From CAIVAT01 sp049317265 (GTDB lineage: Bacteria > Bacteroidota > Bacteroidia > Bacteroidales > FEN-979), in NCBI GenBank assembly GCA_049317265.1, contig JBMOIP010000010.1, positions 35,616-99,615 of the forward strand: 64,000 bases of DNA, written 5' to 3'. This document shows positions 16,956 to 25,678 of the stretch, in pieces. How positions within the stretch are numbered: the stretch's first letter is position 1; each line of letters begins with the position of its first letter. Both the position numbers and the translations under genes were made by a program. Under the pieces are notes generated by a model that worked only from the letters and a program-made list of their open reading frames with translations, had not been told where the DNA came from and did not search any database.

Positions 16956-17357
16956 ATGAATGCAAAAATGGTTAAATTAGCGCACGTGGCAAATCTCCTC
17001 TGTAAGGATTGTCCGTTTGTACTATTCGCCTGGTTTTCAATTCTGGAAAATAATGACAGAAAGAATGGGCAAAGCAACCTGAACCTATCAGTCTATATCA
17101 GCGCTGATGCTGGTTTCCTGGTTTCAATTGAACGTATCTTCCGGGTTTTCAAAGCATCCTTTCCGGATTCCGCCTGTGATGTAACCCTGTTGAACCATGC
17201 CGATGCAGCTACGAGATACAAGGCGGTTCACGGCGCCTGCATGTTTAGCAGAGCAGGATGCGCGAGTGAATACAGGCAGTTTGTCAGGCAGGCCCATCTC
17301 GACTACAGGATTTTACGGGCACACCAGCGGAGACGGGGCCTCATCGAAAACGACTGA
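16956..17357 (+). CDS. MntA-like nucleotidyltransferase with degenerate active site (possible pseudoenzyme)
   Basis: About 133 residues from the ATG at 16956; a longer frame begins at a TTG at 16926. The layout follows the minimal nucleotidyltransferase family of MntA-type antitoxins: a hydrophobic strand, the GS motif, a DxD strand, then the C-terminal strand-helix 'DVTLLNHADAATRYKAVHGACMF' and the terminal helix 'EYRQFVRQAHLDYRILRAHQRRR'. The residues that bind Mg-ATP are changed: GS reads FS ('AWFSILENND') and the SDxD strand reads 'SNLNLSVYI', so both Asp are Asn. There is no adjacent HEPN toxin gene. It converges on engB with a 5-bp gap and has no obvious promoter box. Either a decaying antitoxin remnant or a non-catalytic protein. 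Confidence 0.5.
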   Translation: MNAKMVKLAHVANLLCKDCPFVLFAWFSILENNDRKNGQSNLNLSVYISADAGFLVSIERIFRVFKASFPDSACDVTLLNHADAATRYKAVHGACMFSRAGCASEYRQFVRQAHLDYRILRAHQRRRGLIEND

Positions 17358-17362
17358 TGGCA

Positions 17363-17980
17363 TCAGTTGCCGGCGGCAATCTGGCGGAGGGCATCCCCGA
17401 TGGTTTCCAGCACCTCATCCCTGCCGAACCGTGTCTCGGCTGAAGTGGGAATAATGGCAGGAAGCTCATCCCAGTGGGCCGACAGCGCTTTCTGGTAAGC
17501 TGCCAGGTTATTGGTTAATTGTGTTTTTGAAAGCTTGTCGGTCTTGGTAAAGAGGATTACAAATCCAACCTCATTGTCGCCAAGCCAGTTCATGAATTCA
17601 AGATCGATTTTCTGAGGTTCGAGACGCGAATCGATGAGCAGGAAAGTAAGTGCGAGGTTTTCACGGTTCTGGAGGTATGACTGGATCAAACCCTCAAACT
17701 TCTCCCGTTGGGTTTTACTGAGTTTCGCAAAACCATACCCGGGAAGGTCAACGAGAAACCACGAGGCGCCTTCCGATAAAACTTTAAAGTGGTTGAGCAG
17801 CCTTGTCTTTCCGGGGGTTCCGGAAACTTTGGCAAGACTTTTCTGTGATGCCAGCATGTTGATGAGGGAAGATTTCCCTACATTGGAACGTCCGATAAAG
17901 GCAAATTCAGGAATATCTTCCTTGGGGCAAAATTTCAGGGTTGGGCTGCTGCAAACAAATTCGATCTTGTCAATTTTCAC
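17363..17980 (-). CDS. engB: Ribosome biogenesis GTP-binding protein EngB/YsxC
   Basis: A 205-residue small GTPase, standard EngB size. It shows the G1 motif 'GRSNVGKSSLIN' (about 30-41), the switch I region 'VSGTPGKTRLLN', G3 'DLPGYG', G4 'TKTD' and G5 'TSAE'. It acts in late assembly of the 50S ribosomal subunit. The start codon is GTG (complement of 17978-17980), directly before 'KIDKIEFVCSS', as in homologues. It lies 32 bp after the stop of the acyltransferase gene upstream, so it probably shares its transcript. Confidence 0.95.
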   Translation of the reverse strand: MKIDKIEFVCSSPTLKFCPKEDIPEFAFIGRSNVGKSSLINMLASQKSLAKVSGTPGKTRLLNHFKVLSEGASWFLVDLPGYGFAKLSKTQREKFEGLIQSYLQNRENLALTFLLIDSRLEPQKIDLEFMNWLGDNEVGFVILFTKTDKLSKTQLTNNLAAYQKALSAHWDELPAIIPTSAETRFGRDEVLETIGDALRQIAAGN

Positions 17981-18012
17981 GTTCCCGGGGATTTATTCCA
18001 AAGATACGCAAT

Positions 18013-18879
18013 TTATTTGAGCTTATACACAATCTCCTGCACCCATGATGCCCATTGGGCTTCGCTTTTTGATTGATCGAAGGTGGTATGGGGAATCGGG
18101 TCGCCAACGACGATGGTGATGGTCTTGTTAAACTGTTTGACCATCTCATCAACCAGGTAGAGCATTTCGATGTTGGCATTAATTCCCAAACGCTTGCGCC
18201 ACATGGCAAGGTTGTAAAACCATTGCGAATTCTGACCTTCAATAAACACCGGAATGATATCCCGCTGGTATTTCTTCGCTTTTTTAATGAAGGTATTTTT
18301 CCACTCAAGGTCCCTGATCACGGATTCGCCTTTTATTTTCTGCTTCCTGGAAACAAGCCCCGCCGGAAAGTAGAGGATCATCCTCTCCGATGCAAATGTT
18401 TCATTGATCAGCCTGGCATTCTCGGTATTTCTGCCATGCTTGTTGATGGGAATAAACAATGGCCGCAATCCCGGTACGTTCATCAGGAGGTCATTCACCG
18501 GGAAGACAATGTCGTGCCTTATTTTTCCCAGCTCCTGCATCAGCGCCATGCCATCAAGTCCGCCAAGCGGATGGTTGGCAGCAACAATGAACCTCCCTGA
18601 GGCTGGTATAACGGATGTTTCAAGGTGTTTAACCGATCGCTTATCCACTACGGCCACTTTTACGCCAAACTCCCTGAGAATAGCTTCTACAAAGGGCAAT
18701 CCAACTTTATCACGGTTTCTCCAGATATACGAATTAACCTCCTCCTGGTGGGTAATTCTTTTCAGGTAGGAGAACACAAACCCCGGGATAACCCTCAGTA
18801 ACTTCGGGTTTTTAGAGGCAAACAGGGCTTCTATATCAATGAGCCGTTCAGGTATTTCGATGAGTTCATGATCTGACAT
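18013..18879 (-). CDS. glsA: O-acyltransferase of glycine-lipid synthesis (PlsC family, GlsA-like)
   Basis: A 288-residue PlsC-superfamily acyltransferase. The catalytic HX4D motif is degenerate in spacing: 'AANHPLGGLDGMALM' has His-x5-Asp. 'RPLFIPINKHGRNTENARLINETFASERMILYFPAGLVSRK' carries the substrate-binding region with the conserved 'FPAGLVSR'. The gene is divergent to a GNAT/OlsB-like N-acyltransferase 99 bp away. In Bacteroides thetaiotaomicron the paired GlsB (N-acyl) and GlsA (O-acyl) enzymes make glycine lipids; the pairing here suggests the same pathway. An ornithine-lipid OlsA role is the alternative. Confidence 0.8.
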   Translation of the reverse strand: MSDHELIEIPERLIDIEALFASKNPKLLRVIPGFVFSYLKRITHQEEVNSYIWRNRDKVGLPFVEAILREFGVKVAVVDKRSVKHLETSVIPASGRFIVAANHPLGGLDGMALMQELGKIRHDIVFPVNDLLMNVPGLRPLFIPINKHGRNTENARLINETFASERMILYFPAGLVSRKQKIKGESVIRDLEWKNTFIKKAKKYQRDIIPVFIEGQNSQWFYNLAMWRKRLGINANIEMLYLVDEMVKQFNKTITIVVGDPIPHTTFDQSKSEAQWASWVQEIVYKLK

Positions 18880-18883
18880 GCTG

Positions 18884-18891
18884 CAAAATTA
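18884..18891 (-). promoter_or_regulatory. Promoter -7 box for the glsA-like gene
   Basis: The minus strand reads TAATTTTG (TAnnTTTG) only 4 bp before the start codon, implying a leaderless or nearly leaderless transcript. Confidence 0.4.
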
Positions 18892-18942
18892 CAAAAAAGG
18901 AGACCTTTAAACGACTTTTCACGAAAACAACCATACTTAGCA

Positions 18943-18950
18943 TATCTTTG
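18943..18950 (+). promoter_or_regulatory. Promoter -7 box for the glsB-like gene
   Basis: TATCTTTG on the plus strand, 28 bp before the ATG at 18979. It is divergent from the glsA box in the same 99-bp gap. Confidence 0.55.
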
Positions 18951-18978
18951 CATTACCATTCATCCATTATACGCATAT

Positions 18979-19947
18979 ATGGAATCCATTATAGCACCGG
19001 TTGACAAGAAGCTGCTTGAATCTGAACTGGCCGACAGCACCTTTTTGCGCAACACCAACAACGGACATAATAAGATCTATGTGTTCACAGCACACGAATC
19101 CCCGAATCTCATGAGGGAACTGGGCCGTTTGCGTGAAATCACTTTCCGTGATGCCGGTGGCGGAACAGGAAAAAGCATGGATATCGATGAGTTTGACATC
19201 ATGGAGGTACCCTTCCACCAGTTGATTGTCTGGGACCCGATTGAGAGTGAAATTACCGGGGGTTACCGGTTCATTCATGGAAGGGATATCCAGTGCGATC
19301 AAAAGGGCTGCCTGCAAAGCGCCACGGCTGAACTTTTCAGCTTCTCCAACAAATTCATCCGTGACTATCTGCCGCTGAGCATAGAGCTGGGGCGGTCGTT
19401 TGTTCAGCCAAACTACCAGCCTCTTGTAAATTTCAGGAAAGGGATGTACGCCCTCGACAACCTGTGGGACGGGCTCGGAGCCATGATCATTGAGAATCCG
19501 GATGTGAAATATTTCTTCGGCAAGATGACGATGTACCCCGATTACAACCGAACCGCAAGGGATATCGTTCTCTATTTCCTGAGAAAATATTTTCCGGACA
19601 CAGAAACACTGCTCATTCCGAGAGAATCCCTTGTCAGCGAAACGCCCGACGCCGTCATTGCTGAACTGTTTTCAGCCAGGACATTCGAAGAAAACTACAA
19701 GATCCTCATTCATGCGGTACGCAAACACGGTGAGCATGTCCCTCCGCTGGTGAATGCCTATATGAACCTTTCTCCAACGATGCGAACCTTTGGAACAGCG
19801 ATCAACCATGATTTTGGAAATGTGGAAGAGACCGGAATCCTCATACATATTGAAGACATCTATCCACGGAAGAAGGAACGTCATTTAAAGACGTATATCC
19901 AGAAACTCTCCTCGCTGAAGGGTTTGAGGTGGAGGAGAAAGCGGTAA
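18979..19947 (+). CDS. glsB: N-acyltransferase of glycine/ornithine lipid synthesis (GNAT/OlsB-like, GlsB)
   Basis: A 322-residue protein of the hemolysin/OlsB acyltransferase group. 'LREITFRDAGGGTGKSMDIDEFD' (about 49-71) is the family's conserved Arg-Phe-Asp-rich segment, followed by 'HQLIVWDPIESEITGGYRF' and 'IELGRSFVQPNYQ', the GNAT core that would bind the acyl-ACP donor. These enzymes attach a 3-hydroxy fatty acid to the amino group of glycine or ornithine. The divergent PlsC-type gene would add the second acyl chain. It ends 5 bp from the convergent rpsT. Confidence 0.82.
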   Translation: MESIIAPVDKKLLESELADSTFLRNTNNGHNKIYVFTAHESPNLMRELGRLREITFRDAGGGTGKSMDIDEFDIMEVPFHQLIVWDPIESEITGGYRFIHGRDIQCDQKGCLQSATAELFSFSNKFIRDYLPLSIELGRSFVQPNYQPLVNFRKGMYALDNLWDGLGAMIIENPDVKYFFGKMTMYPDYNRTARDIVLYFLRKYFPDTETLLIPRESLVSETPDAVIAELFSARTFEENYKILIHAVRKHGEHVPPLVNAYMNLSPTMRTFGTAINHDFGNVEETGILIHIEDIYPRKKERHLKTYIQKLSSLKGLRWRRKR

Positions 19948-19952
19948 CAGAA

Positions 19953-20222
19953 CTACTTTGCTACAGCGGCAGTGGCAGCGTTGGCCTTGCGCATCAGCTT
20001 GCTTTTCAGGTTTGCAGCTTTATTTTTGTGGATGACGTTTTTCTTGGCCAGTTTATCAATCTGGGAAACCACCTTTGAAATATCCTTTGCAATTGCTTCG
20101 GGTTCTTCAGTTTCACGTAATTTTTTAACTGCATTGCGCACTGTTCTTCCCTGGTAACGGTTTTGGGTGCGTTTTGTTTTTGCGTTACGAATGCGTTTTT
20201 CTGCGCTTTTGTGATTAGCCAT
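19953..20222 (-). CDS. rpsT: 30S ribosomal protein S20
   Basis: An 89-residue basic protein starting 'MANHKSAEKRIRNAKTKRTQ', typical of bS20, with 'GRTVRNAVKKLRETEE' and the C-terminal 'NVIHKNKAANLKSKLMRKA' helix that packs on 16S rRNA. Length is normal. It is monocistronic between its own promoter and the convergent glsB-like gene. Confidence 0.97.
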   Translation of the reverse strand: MANHKSAEKRIRNAKTKRTQNRYQGRTVRNAVKKLRETEEPEAIAKDISKVVSQIDKLAKKNVIHKNKAANLKSKLMRKANAATAAVAK

Positions 20223-20250
20223 GATTGTTATTTGTTTTCAAATTGGGGTG

Positions 20251-20281
20251 CAAAGATACAATTTTTTGGTAAAATCCCAAA
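20251..20281 (-). promoter_or_regulatory. Promoter of rpsT
   Basis: On the minus strand TTTG (complement of 20278-20281) is followed after 19 bp by TATCTTTG (complement of 20251-20258), an ideal Bacteroidota promoter. The start codon follows 28 bp later. Confidence 0.75.
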
Positions 20282-20291
20282 GTGTATTTAA

Positions 20292-20342
20292 AAAAAACAG
20301 GCTGGCAAGGTGCAATGAAATAGTTACACCATGCCAGCCTTT
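20292..20342 (-). terminator. Intrinsic terminator of the AT-hook protein gene
   Basis: Inverted repeat AGGCTGGCA(A)GGTG ... CACC(A)TGCCAGCCT at 20299-20340, followed on the minus strand by a run of seven to eight T residues. It lies 20 bp after the stop of the Lys/Ala-rich gene and upstream of the rpsT promoter, insulating the two. Confidence 0.85.
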
Positions 20343-20361
20343 AAGATTACAGGGTATTGGA

Positions 20362-20880
20362 TTATTCAGCCTTAGGCAATTCAGCCTGCACAGGAGCTGC
20401 AGTGGCAGCAGTCTTTGCTGCTTTTACAGGAGCTTTCGCCTTTTTGGGAGTTGCTTTTTTAGCAGCAACCGGTTTCGCTTTTTTTGGTGCGCTTTTAGCA
20501 ACCGGGGCTTTTTCTGTTTTACCAGCAACAACTTTCTTTGCCTCAACCGCTTTTTTAACCTCCACGGGTTTCTTCACCTCAACAGCTTTTTTAACGGCCG
20601 TTTTAACTTTTTTTACCGGTTTGGCAGGCACCACTTTCACAGGTTTTACAATAGGTGGAACCACCGTCTCAACAACAACTTTCTTTTCACTCTTTGGGCG
20701 GCCACGTTTTGTACCGGCTTTTTTAACTTTTTTTCCCTTGATGACCTCTGCTTCTGCAGCGCCTAACTTTTTCAACATATTTTTGATTTCACTGACCTGA
20801 CTTTCGGCGAATTCCAATTCCATTTCGTAATGGTCCAGTAAATAATCGAGTTCAGACTCGGTAAATTTGATTGCTTTCAT
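20362..20880 (-). CDS. Lys/Ala/Pro-rich histone H1-like protein with AT-hook
   Basis: About 172 residues from the ATG at 20880 ('MKAIKFTESELDYLLDHY'); the frame extends further upstream but across the promoter box. The first 45 residues form an acidic helical segment ending in 'KNMLKKLG'. Then comes 'KRGRPKSEKK', a match to the AT-hook core GRP that inserts into the minor groove of AT-rich DNA. The remaining 100 residues are low-complexity repeats of KPV, KKAVEVKK and KKAKAP, very basic, ending in a neutral Ala-rich tail. The composition resembles the H1-like nucleoid proteins of other bacteria. It has its own promoter and strong terminator. Function in DNA compaction is inferred. Confidence 0.72.
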   Translation of the reverse strand: MKAIKFTESELDYLLDHYEMELEFAESQVSEIKNMLKKLGAAEAEVIKGKKVKKAGTKRGRPKSEKKVVVETVVPPIVKPVKVVPAKPVKKVKTAVKKAVEVKKPVEVKKAVEAKKVVAGKTEKAPVAKSAPKKAKPVAAKKATPKKAKAPVKAAKTAATAAPVQAELPKAE

Positions 20881-20910
20881 AATGAAGGTTTTAAAAAAAT
20901 AAAAATCGTG

Positions 20911-20918
20911 CAAAAATA
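20911..20918 (-). promoter_or_regulatory. Promoter -7 box of the AT-hook protein gene
   Basis: TATTTTTG on the minus strand, 30 bp before the chosen ATG. It supports the shorter start at 20880. Confidence 0.5.
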
Positions 20919-20995
20919 AACAATTTATTCCAATTCTGAATAATTTATTTTCACAAGTCACCATAACAGTCTGATGACATTGATACGAGGAACTC

Positions 20996-23377
20996 TTATC
21001 GGAAGCTTACGATGGTTATGCCGGCTCCTCCTGTTTCAAGGGGTGCATCGCGGGCCGACTTTACTTCCTTAACGGACCGGAGATAATCTCTGGTAACCTG
21101 TCGCAACACACCGTTTCCCTTGCCATGAAGTACACGCACTTCGTTGATCGAGCAGAGGATGGCATCGTCAATATAGCGTTGAAGCAGGGCCAGCGCCTCG
21201 TCCACCCTGTTTCCCCTGAGATCGAGTGTCAGGGAGAAATTGGTCACCTTGGTATTGAGGTCGTCAAAATAGCGCTGAAATCGGTGCGGCTGGGCCTGGC
21301 TGCCAATCAGCCCGGGTTTTATTTCAGGAATGTGCGGAGTTTCTGATGCCTGCTTTTGACCTGTGCCCTTTGATTTTTGAGGCTCGGTTTTGGGTTCCTG
21401 CAACAACTTCTCCTTTACTTCAGAAAGTTCAAGGCGAATCTCTTTGGTACGCTCTTTTTCAGCCTGTGATTCGCGGATTTCGCGGATCGTCTTCTCGATG
21501 ACCTTGTTTGAATTATCGAGTAAAAGACGTGCCTCCTGTCTTGCTTTTTCGATAATTTCCTTCTTTTTCGATTCAAGATCAGCAGTCAGTTTTTCATATT
21601 TACCAATCAGTTCCGCCAGGAAGTCGTCGGCAACCTTCAATTCGGTGCTTTTTTGATCGATCTCCTGCTTTTCAACCTCCAGGTTTTGTAATTCCCGGTC
21701 GAAATCGAGCTGGCTTTTACCGGTTTTCGACTTGGCACTGGCAAGCACCTCGCCGGGAAATCCGATTGCCTGGGCGATCTCCAGGGCAAATGAGCTGCCC
21801 GGCTTCCCGATGCTTAACCGGAACAGTGGCTTTAGTTTCTTCAGGTCATAGAGCATCGCCCCGTTGACAATGCCCTGTTCCCGGGCAGCCAGTAGCTTCA
21901 GGTTGGAATAATGCGTTGTGACTACTCCCATGGCCTTTTTTGCATTGAGCGCCTCCAGGGTTGCTTCAGCAATGGCTCCCCCCAGAGAAGGGTCGGTGCC
22001 CGTTCCCATCTCATCAATCAGAAACAATGAACAATCATCTATGTTTTCAATGAAATATTTCAGGTTGATCAGTTTGGATGAATAGGTACTCAAATCATTA
22101 TCAATGGACTGTTCGTCCCCAATGTCGATGAAGATCTGGTGAAAAATGCAGAATTCGGAGTCCTCACGTACCGGGGGCAACAATCCGCACTGAAACATGT
22201 ATTGCACCAGTCCGACCGTTTTCAGGCAGACCGATTTTCCGCCGGCATTGGGTCCTGAAATGATTAAGATCCGGCTGTCGTTTCCCAGGGCAATGTCAAG
22301 GGGCGTAATCTCCCGCTTTTGTTTCTGGTGCGACAGGAATAAAAGCGGATGCATCGCCTGGTTCCAGAAAAAGGATCCCGGTTTAAAGCTGTTCTCATTA
22401 CCCGCCCCCGAAGCCGGGTTTGGAGTCCGCGACAAAGGATGATGTATGGGGTTGGTTGCTTTGATCGATATGGCAAACCTCGCTTTTGCACGGATGAAGT
22501 CAATTTTTCCGAGGAAATGGTAGGCATGGATCAGCAAATCGATCTCCGGCCTGACGATTCCTGCAAATTCGATGAGGATGCGGATGATCTCCCGCCGCTC
22601 GGCATAGTCGAGTTCGCGGATTTCGTTGTTGGTTTCGAAGATCTCTGCTGGTTCTACATAAACGGTTTGGCCGGTGGCTGATTCATCGTGTACAAACCCC
22701 TGGATCTTTCGTTTGTGGGTGGAGATCATGGGAATGACCAACCGGCCATTCCTGATGGTCACTTCGGCCTCATCGGGAGTCCAGCCATTTTGCCGGGCCA
22801 TCTTGAAGCTCTGTACAATCCTGTGCTCAACAGATGATACGAGCCTCGATTTCTCTTTTCTGATCCTTCCCAACTCTACGGAGGCAGAATCCCTCACCTC
22901 CCCTTTGTCATCAAGGATTCGTTCAACCTGGTATACAATCGATTGCAGGAGCGGAGTGGTTGCAATGGGCGAATACGCTGCCGGGGAATCTCCTGAATCG
23001 TTGGCCAGGGCATACAATGCAGGGAATTTTCCGCTCCGCTCGCCAAGAAAAGACAACAACTGAAAGATCGTGAAAACGGAAAGCCGCAACTCAGCAAGCT
23101 GGTCACTCTCCATATAGGTTCCGGGTATCCGGATACGCAGCAACTCAGGAATGAGGTCGTAATAGTCCTGGGATGGGAACCGCTCCTCAAACTGCAAAAT
23201 CGCCTTCAATTCGGCAGTTTGCAAGAGTGATGTATGAATTTCAGCGGCATCGGTGGTAAAAGCCATCTTCCATACCCAGGCACGGCCGAGCGTGGAAAGG
23301 CAATAATCACTGAGGATTTGACGGATTACATCAAATCCAAGTTTTTTCTCGAAATCGGGTGGGAAATTAGAATTCAT
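20996..23377 (-). CDS. mutS2: Endonuclease MutS2 with Smr domain
   Basis: About 793 residues, standard MutS2 length. It lacks the mismatch-recognition domain and has the MutS core: 'LDYAERREIIRILIEF' lever helices, Walker A 'GPNAGGKSVCLKTVGL', Walker B 'SLFLIDEMGTGTDPSLGGAIAEA' and 'VVTTHYSNLK'. A Lys/Glu-rich coiled coil follows. The C-terminal Smr nuclease domain is 'LDLRGNRVDEALALLQRYIDDAI' and 'VRVLHGKGNGVLRQ'. MutS2 proteins act on branched DNA and on collided ribosomes. The frame could extend to a TTG at 23386; the ATG at 23377 is used and overlaps the PBP1A end by about 11 bp. Confidence 0.95.
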   Translation of the reverse strand: MNSNFPPDFEKKLGFDVIRQILSDYCLSTLGRAWVWKMAFTTDAAEIHTSLLQTAELKAILQFEERFPSQDYYDLIPELLRIRIPGTYMESDQLAELRLSVFTIFQLLSFLGERSGKFPALYALANDSGDSPAAYSPIATTPLLQSIVYQVERILDDKGEVRDSASVELGRIRKEKSRLVSSVEHRIVQSFKMARQNGWTPDEAEVTIRNGRLVIPMISTHKRKIQGFVHDESATGQTVYVEPAEIFETNNEIRELDYAERREIIRILIEFAGIVRPEIDLLIHAYHFLGKIDFIRAKARFAISIKATNPIHHPLSRTPNPASGAGNENSFKPGSFFWNQAMHPLLFLSHQKQKREITPLDIALGNDSRILIISGPNAGGKSVCLKTVGLVQYMFQCGLLPPVREDSEFCIFHQIFIDIGDEQSIDNDLSTYSSKLINLKYFIENIDDCSLFLIDEMGTGTDPSLGGAIAEATLEALNAKKAMGVVTTHYSNLKLLAAREQGIVNGAMLYDLKKLKPLFRLSIGKPGSSFALEIAQAIGFPGEVLASAKSKTGKSQLDFDRELQNLEVEKQEIDQKSTELKVADDFLAELIGKYEKLTADLESKKKEIIEKARQEARLLLDNSNKVIEKTIREIRESQAEKERTKEIRLELSEVKEKLLQEPKTEPQKSKGTGQKQASETPHIPEIKPGLIGSQAQPHRFQRYFDDLNTKVTNFSLTLDLRGNRVDEALALLQRYIDDAILCSINEVRVLHGKGNGVLRQVTRDYLRSVKEVKSARDAPLETGGAGITIVSFR

Positions 23378-25643
23378 CCGTGTCAATTACCTGCTTTTTC
23401 CGGGCGCCTTTTACCGGGCCCGGGGCATTTTCATCACCACAATCGAGGTCAACATCAAGCGGTTTGGAAGGGCGGTCAAAATCGCGCTTCGAGTAGTGCA
23501 GGGTTCCATCTGCATAGATCCGCTGCATATAAAGCCCCCAGATCGGCAGCGCTGTATTAGCTCCCTGGCCCAGGGTGATGCTCCTGAAATGAGCTGCCCT
23601 ATCCTCGCAGCCTACCCAGACTCCGGTAACCAGGTCGGGGGTAATCCCCATGAACCAACCATCGCTCTGATTCTGTGTAGTCCCGGTTTTTCCTGCAATA
23701 GGGCTGTCAAGACCATATTTATAGCGCAGGCGAACACCGGTTCCTCCATCCACAACCCCTTTCATCAGCTGAATCATCAGGAATGCAGTCTCTTCACTGA
23801 TAACCTCCTGCGACTTGGTGCTGAAAGTCTGGAGGATATTACCGTTTTTATCTTCAATGCGGGTAATAAAACTGGGCTCGATATAGACCCCTTTGTTGGC
23901 AAAGACGCTCATAGCGCCCACCATTTCGTAGAGGCTGATATCACAGGACCCCAATGCAATGGAGTAAACCACGGGAATATCGCTGGTAACGCCCATTTTA
24001 TGGGCCATTGCAACAACCGCCTTGGGTGAATATTTGCGGATCAGCTGGCCGGAGACCCAGTTATTGGAATTGGCAAGCGCCCACTTAAGTGTGACCTGTT
24101 GTCCGAGCCGTTCGTCGCTGGCATTTTCAGGAGCCCAGACATCCCCGTTCCCGAGGTCAATCACCGGTTGGATATTCGGATACCGCGAACACGGCGATTC
24201 CCCTTCCTGCATGGCAAGGGTATATAGAAATGGTTTAAAGGTCGATCCTACCTGCCGTTTGCTCAACTTAACATGATCGTACTGAAAAAAACGGTAGTTG
24301 ATCCCCCCCACATATGCCTTTACCTGGCCTGATAGCGGGTCCATTGACATCAGTCCCGATTGCAGGTAGAATTTGTAGTACCGGATCGAATCCAGCGGGG
24401 TCATCACGGTATCGATCTCGCCGCGATATGAAAAGACCTTCATCTTTGTAGGTACTTTAAATTCCTGGAGGATCTGAGTGTCGCTGATTCCACGGGTTTT
24501 ATAGTGATAGTAGCGATCGGTTCTCCGCATGGCCGACATCATAAGATTATCGGTCTCTTTCCTGGCCATCTCCCCATCAAATGCAAACGGTGCGTTGGGC
24601 ACTCCCTTCCAGTGTTTGAAAAATGCCGGCTGAAGCTCCTTCCCGAGGTATTCAAGCATGGCGGCTTCGGCATACTCCTGCATTTTGTAGTTAATGGTTG
24701 TATATACTTTAAGACCATCGCGGTAGAGGTTATAGGGGGTCCCGTCATCCTTCGGATGCTGTGTACACCACTCGGCCAGCACGATCCGGAGGTACTCGCG
24801 AAAATAGGTTGCAATGCCGGTGGTATGGTCCTGAAGTCGGTAGTTGGTCATGTCTATCGGCATCGTCTTGAGCGAATCAAACTGTGCCTGGGTAATATAC
24901 TCGTATTTGAGCATCTGGTGCATCACTGTGTTACGCCGGTCAAACGCACGTGCAGGGTTGCGGACAGGGCTGAACCAGGTGGGCGCTTTAAGAATGCCGA
25001 CAAGCACTGCAGATTCTTCAACGCTCAGCTGGGCCGGTTCCTTGTTGAAATAGGTCTTTGCGGCCGATTTAATTCCATATGACTGGCTTCCGAAATCGAC
25101 AGTGTTAAGATACATGGCCAGGATCTCGTCCTTCGAGTAGTTTCGTTCCAGTTTAACAGCCGTGATCCACTCTTTGAATTTGATCAGCACAGTTTCGATA
25201 TGGGAGTGATCCTGTTTGCGGGGAAAGAGGTTTTTGGCCAGCTGCTGGGTGATGGTCGAGCCTCCTCCTTTGGATGAGCCGGTGGCCATCCCCCAGAAAA
25301 CCCTTAAAAATGCAATGGCATCTACCCCGGAATGGTCTTCAAAACGGGCATCTTCGGTGGCGATCAGGGCGTTGATCACATTCGGTGAAAGTTCCTGGTA
25401 ATGCGTATTCGACCTGTTTTCGATGTAATATTTTCCCAAAAGTTTTCCATCGCAGGAGATCACCTCCGTGGCAAGGTTGCTCTTCGGATTTTCGAGTTCC
25501 TCAAATGAAGGCATTTTCCCGAACAAGCCGAAACCGACACCCATGAAGAACAACACGATGAAAACGATGAGGACGACGAAAGTGACCCAGAATCTTTTCA
25601 GGTATTTTTTCACTTGTGAACTGTTGGCAGCAGAAACTGGCAT
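23367..25643 (-). CDS. mrcA: Bifunctional penicillin-binding protein 1A
   Basis: A 758-residue class A PBP. A cytoplasmic tail and one membrane helix (about 18-42) are followed by the GT51 glycosyltransferase domain, with the catalytic Glu in 'IATEDARFEDHSGVD' (E97) and 'GGSTITQQLAKNLFP'. The transpeptidase domain has SxxK at S467 ('VGSTFKPFLY'), SNN at 526-528 and KTG at 652-654 ('AGKTGTTQNQSDGW'). It polymerises and crosslinks peptidoglycan. The gene lies between gldH (35 bp upstream) and mutS2 in one minus-strand operon. Confidence 0.95.
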   Translation of the reverse strand: MPVSAANSSQVKKYLKRFWVTFVVLIVFIVLFFMGVGFGLFGKMPSFEELENPKSNLATEVISCDGKLLGKYYIENRSNTHYQELSPNVINALIATEDARFEDHSGVDAIAFLRVFWGMATGSSKGGGSTITQQLAKNLFPRKQDHSHIETVLIKFKEWITAVKLERNYSKDEILAMYLNTVDFGSQSYGIKSAAKTYFNKEPAQLSVEESAVLVGILKAPTWFSPVRNPARAFDRRNTVMHQMLKYEYITQAQFDSLKTMPIDMTNYRLQDHTTGIATYFREYLRIVLAEWCTQHPKDDGTPYNLYRDGLKVYTTINYKMQEYAEAAMLEYLGKELQPAFFKHWKGVPNAPFAFDGEMARKETDNLMMSAMRRTDRYYHYKTRGISDTQILQEFKVPTKMKVFSYRGEIDTVMTPLDSIRYYKFYLQSGLMSMDPLSGQVKAYVGGINYRFFQYDHVKLSKRQVGSTFKPFLYTLAMQEGESPCSRYPNIQPVIDLGNGDVWAPENASDERLGQQVTLKWALANSNNWVSGQLIRKYSPKAVVAMAHKMGVTSDIPVVYSIALGSCDISLYEMVGAMSVFANKGVYIEPSFITRIEDKNGNILQTFSTKSQEVISEETAFLMIQLMKGVVDGGTGVRLRYKYGLDSPIAGKTGTTQNQSDGWFMGITPDLVTGVWVGCEDRAAHFRSITLGQGANTALPIWGLYMQRIYADGTLHYSKRDFDRPSKPLDVDLDCGDENAPGPVKGARKKQVIDTDEF

Positions 25644-25678
25644 GTTGCTAAAAATCAGGCAAAGTTAAATCTGTTTTA

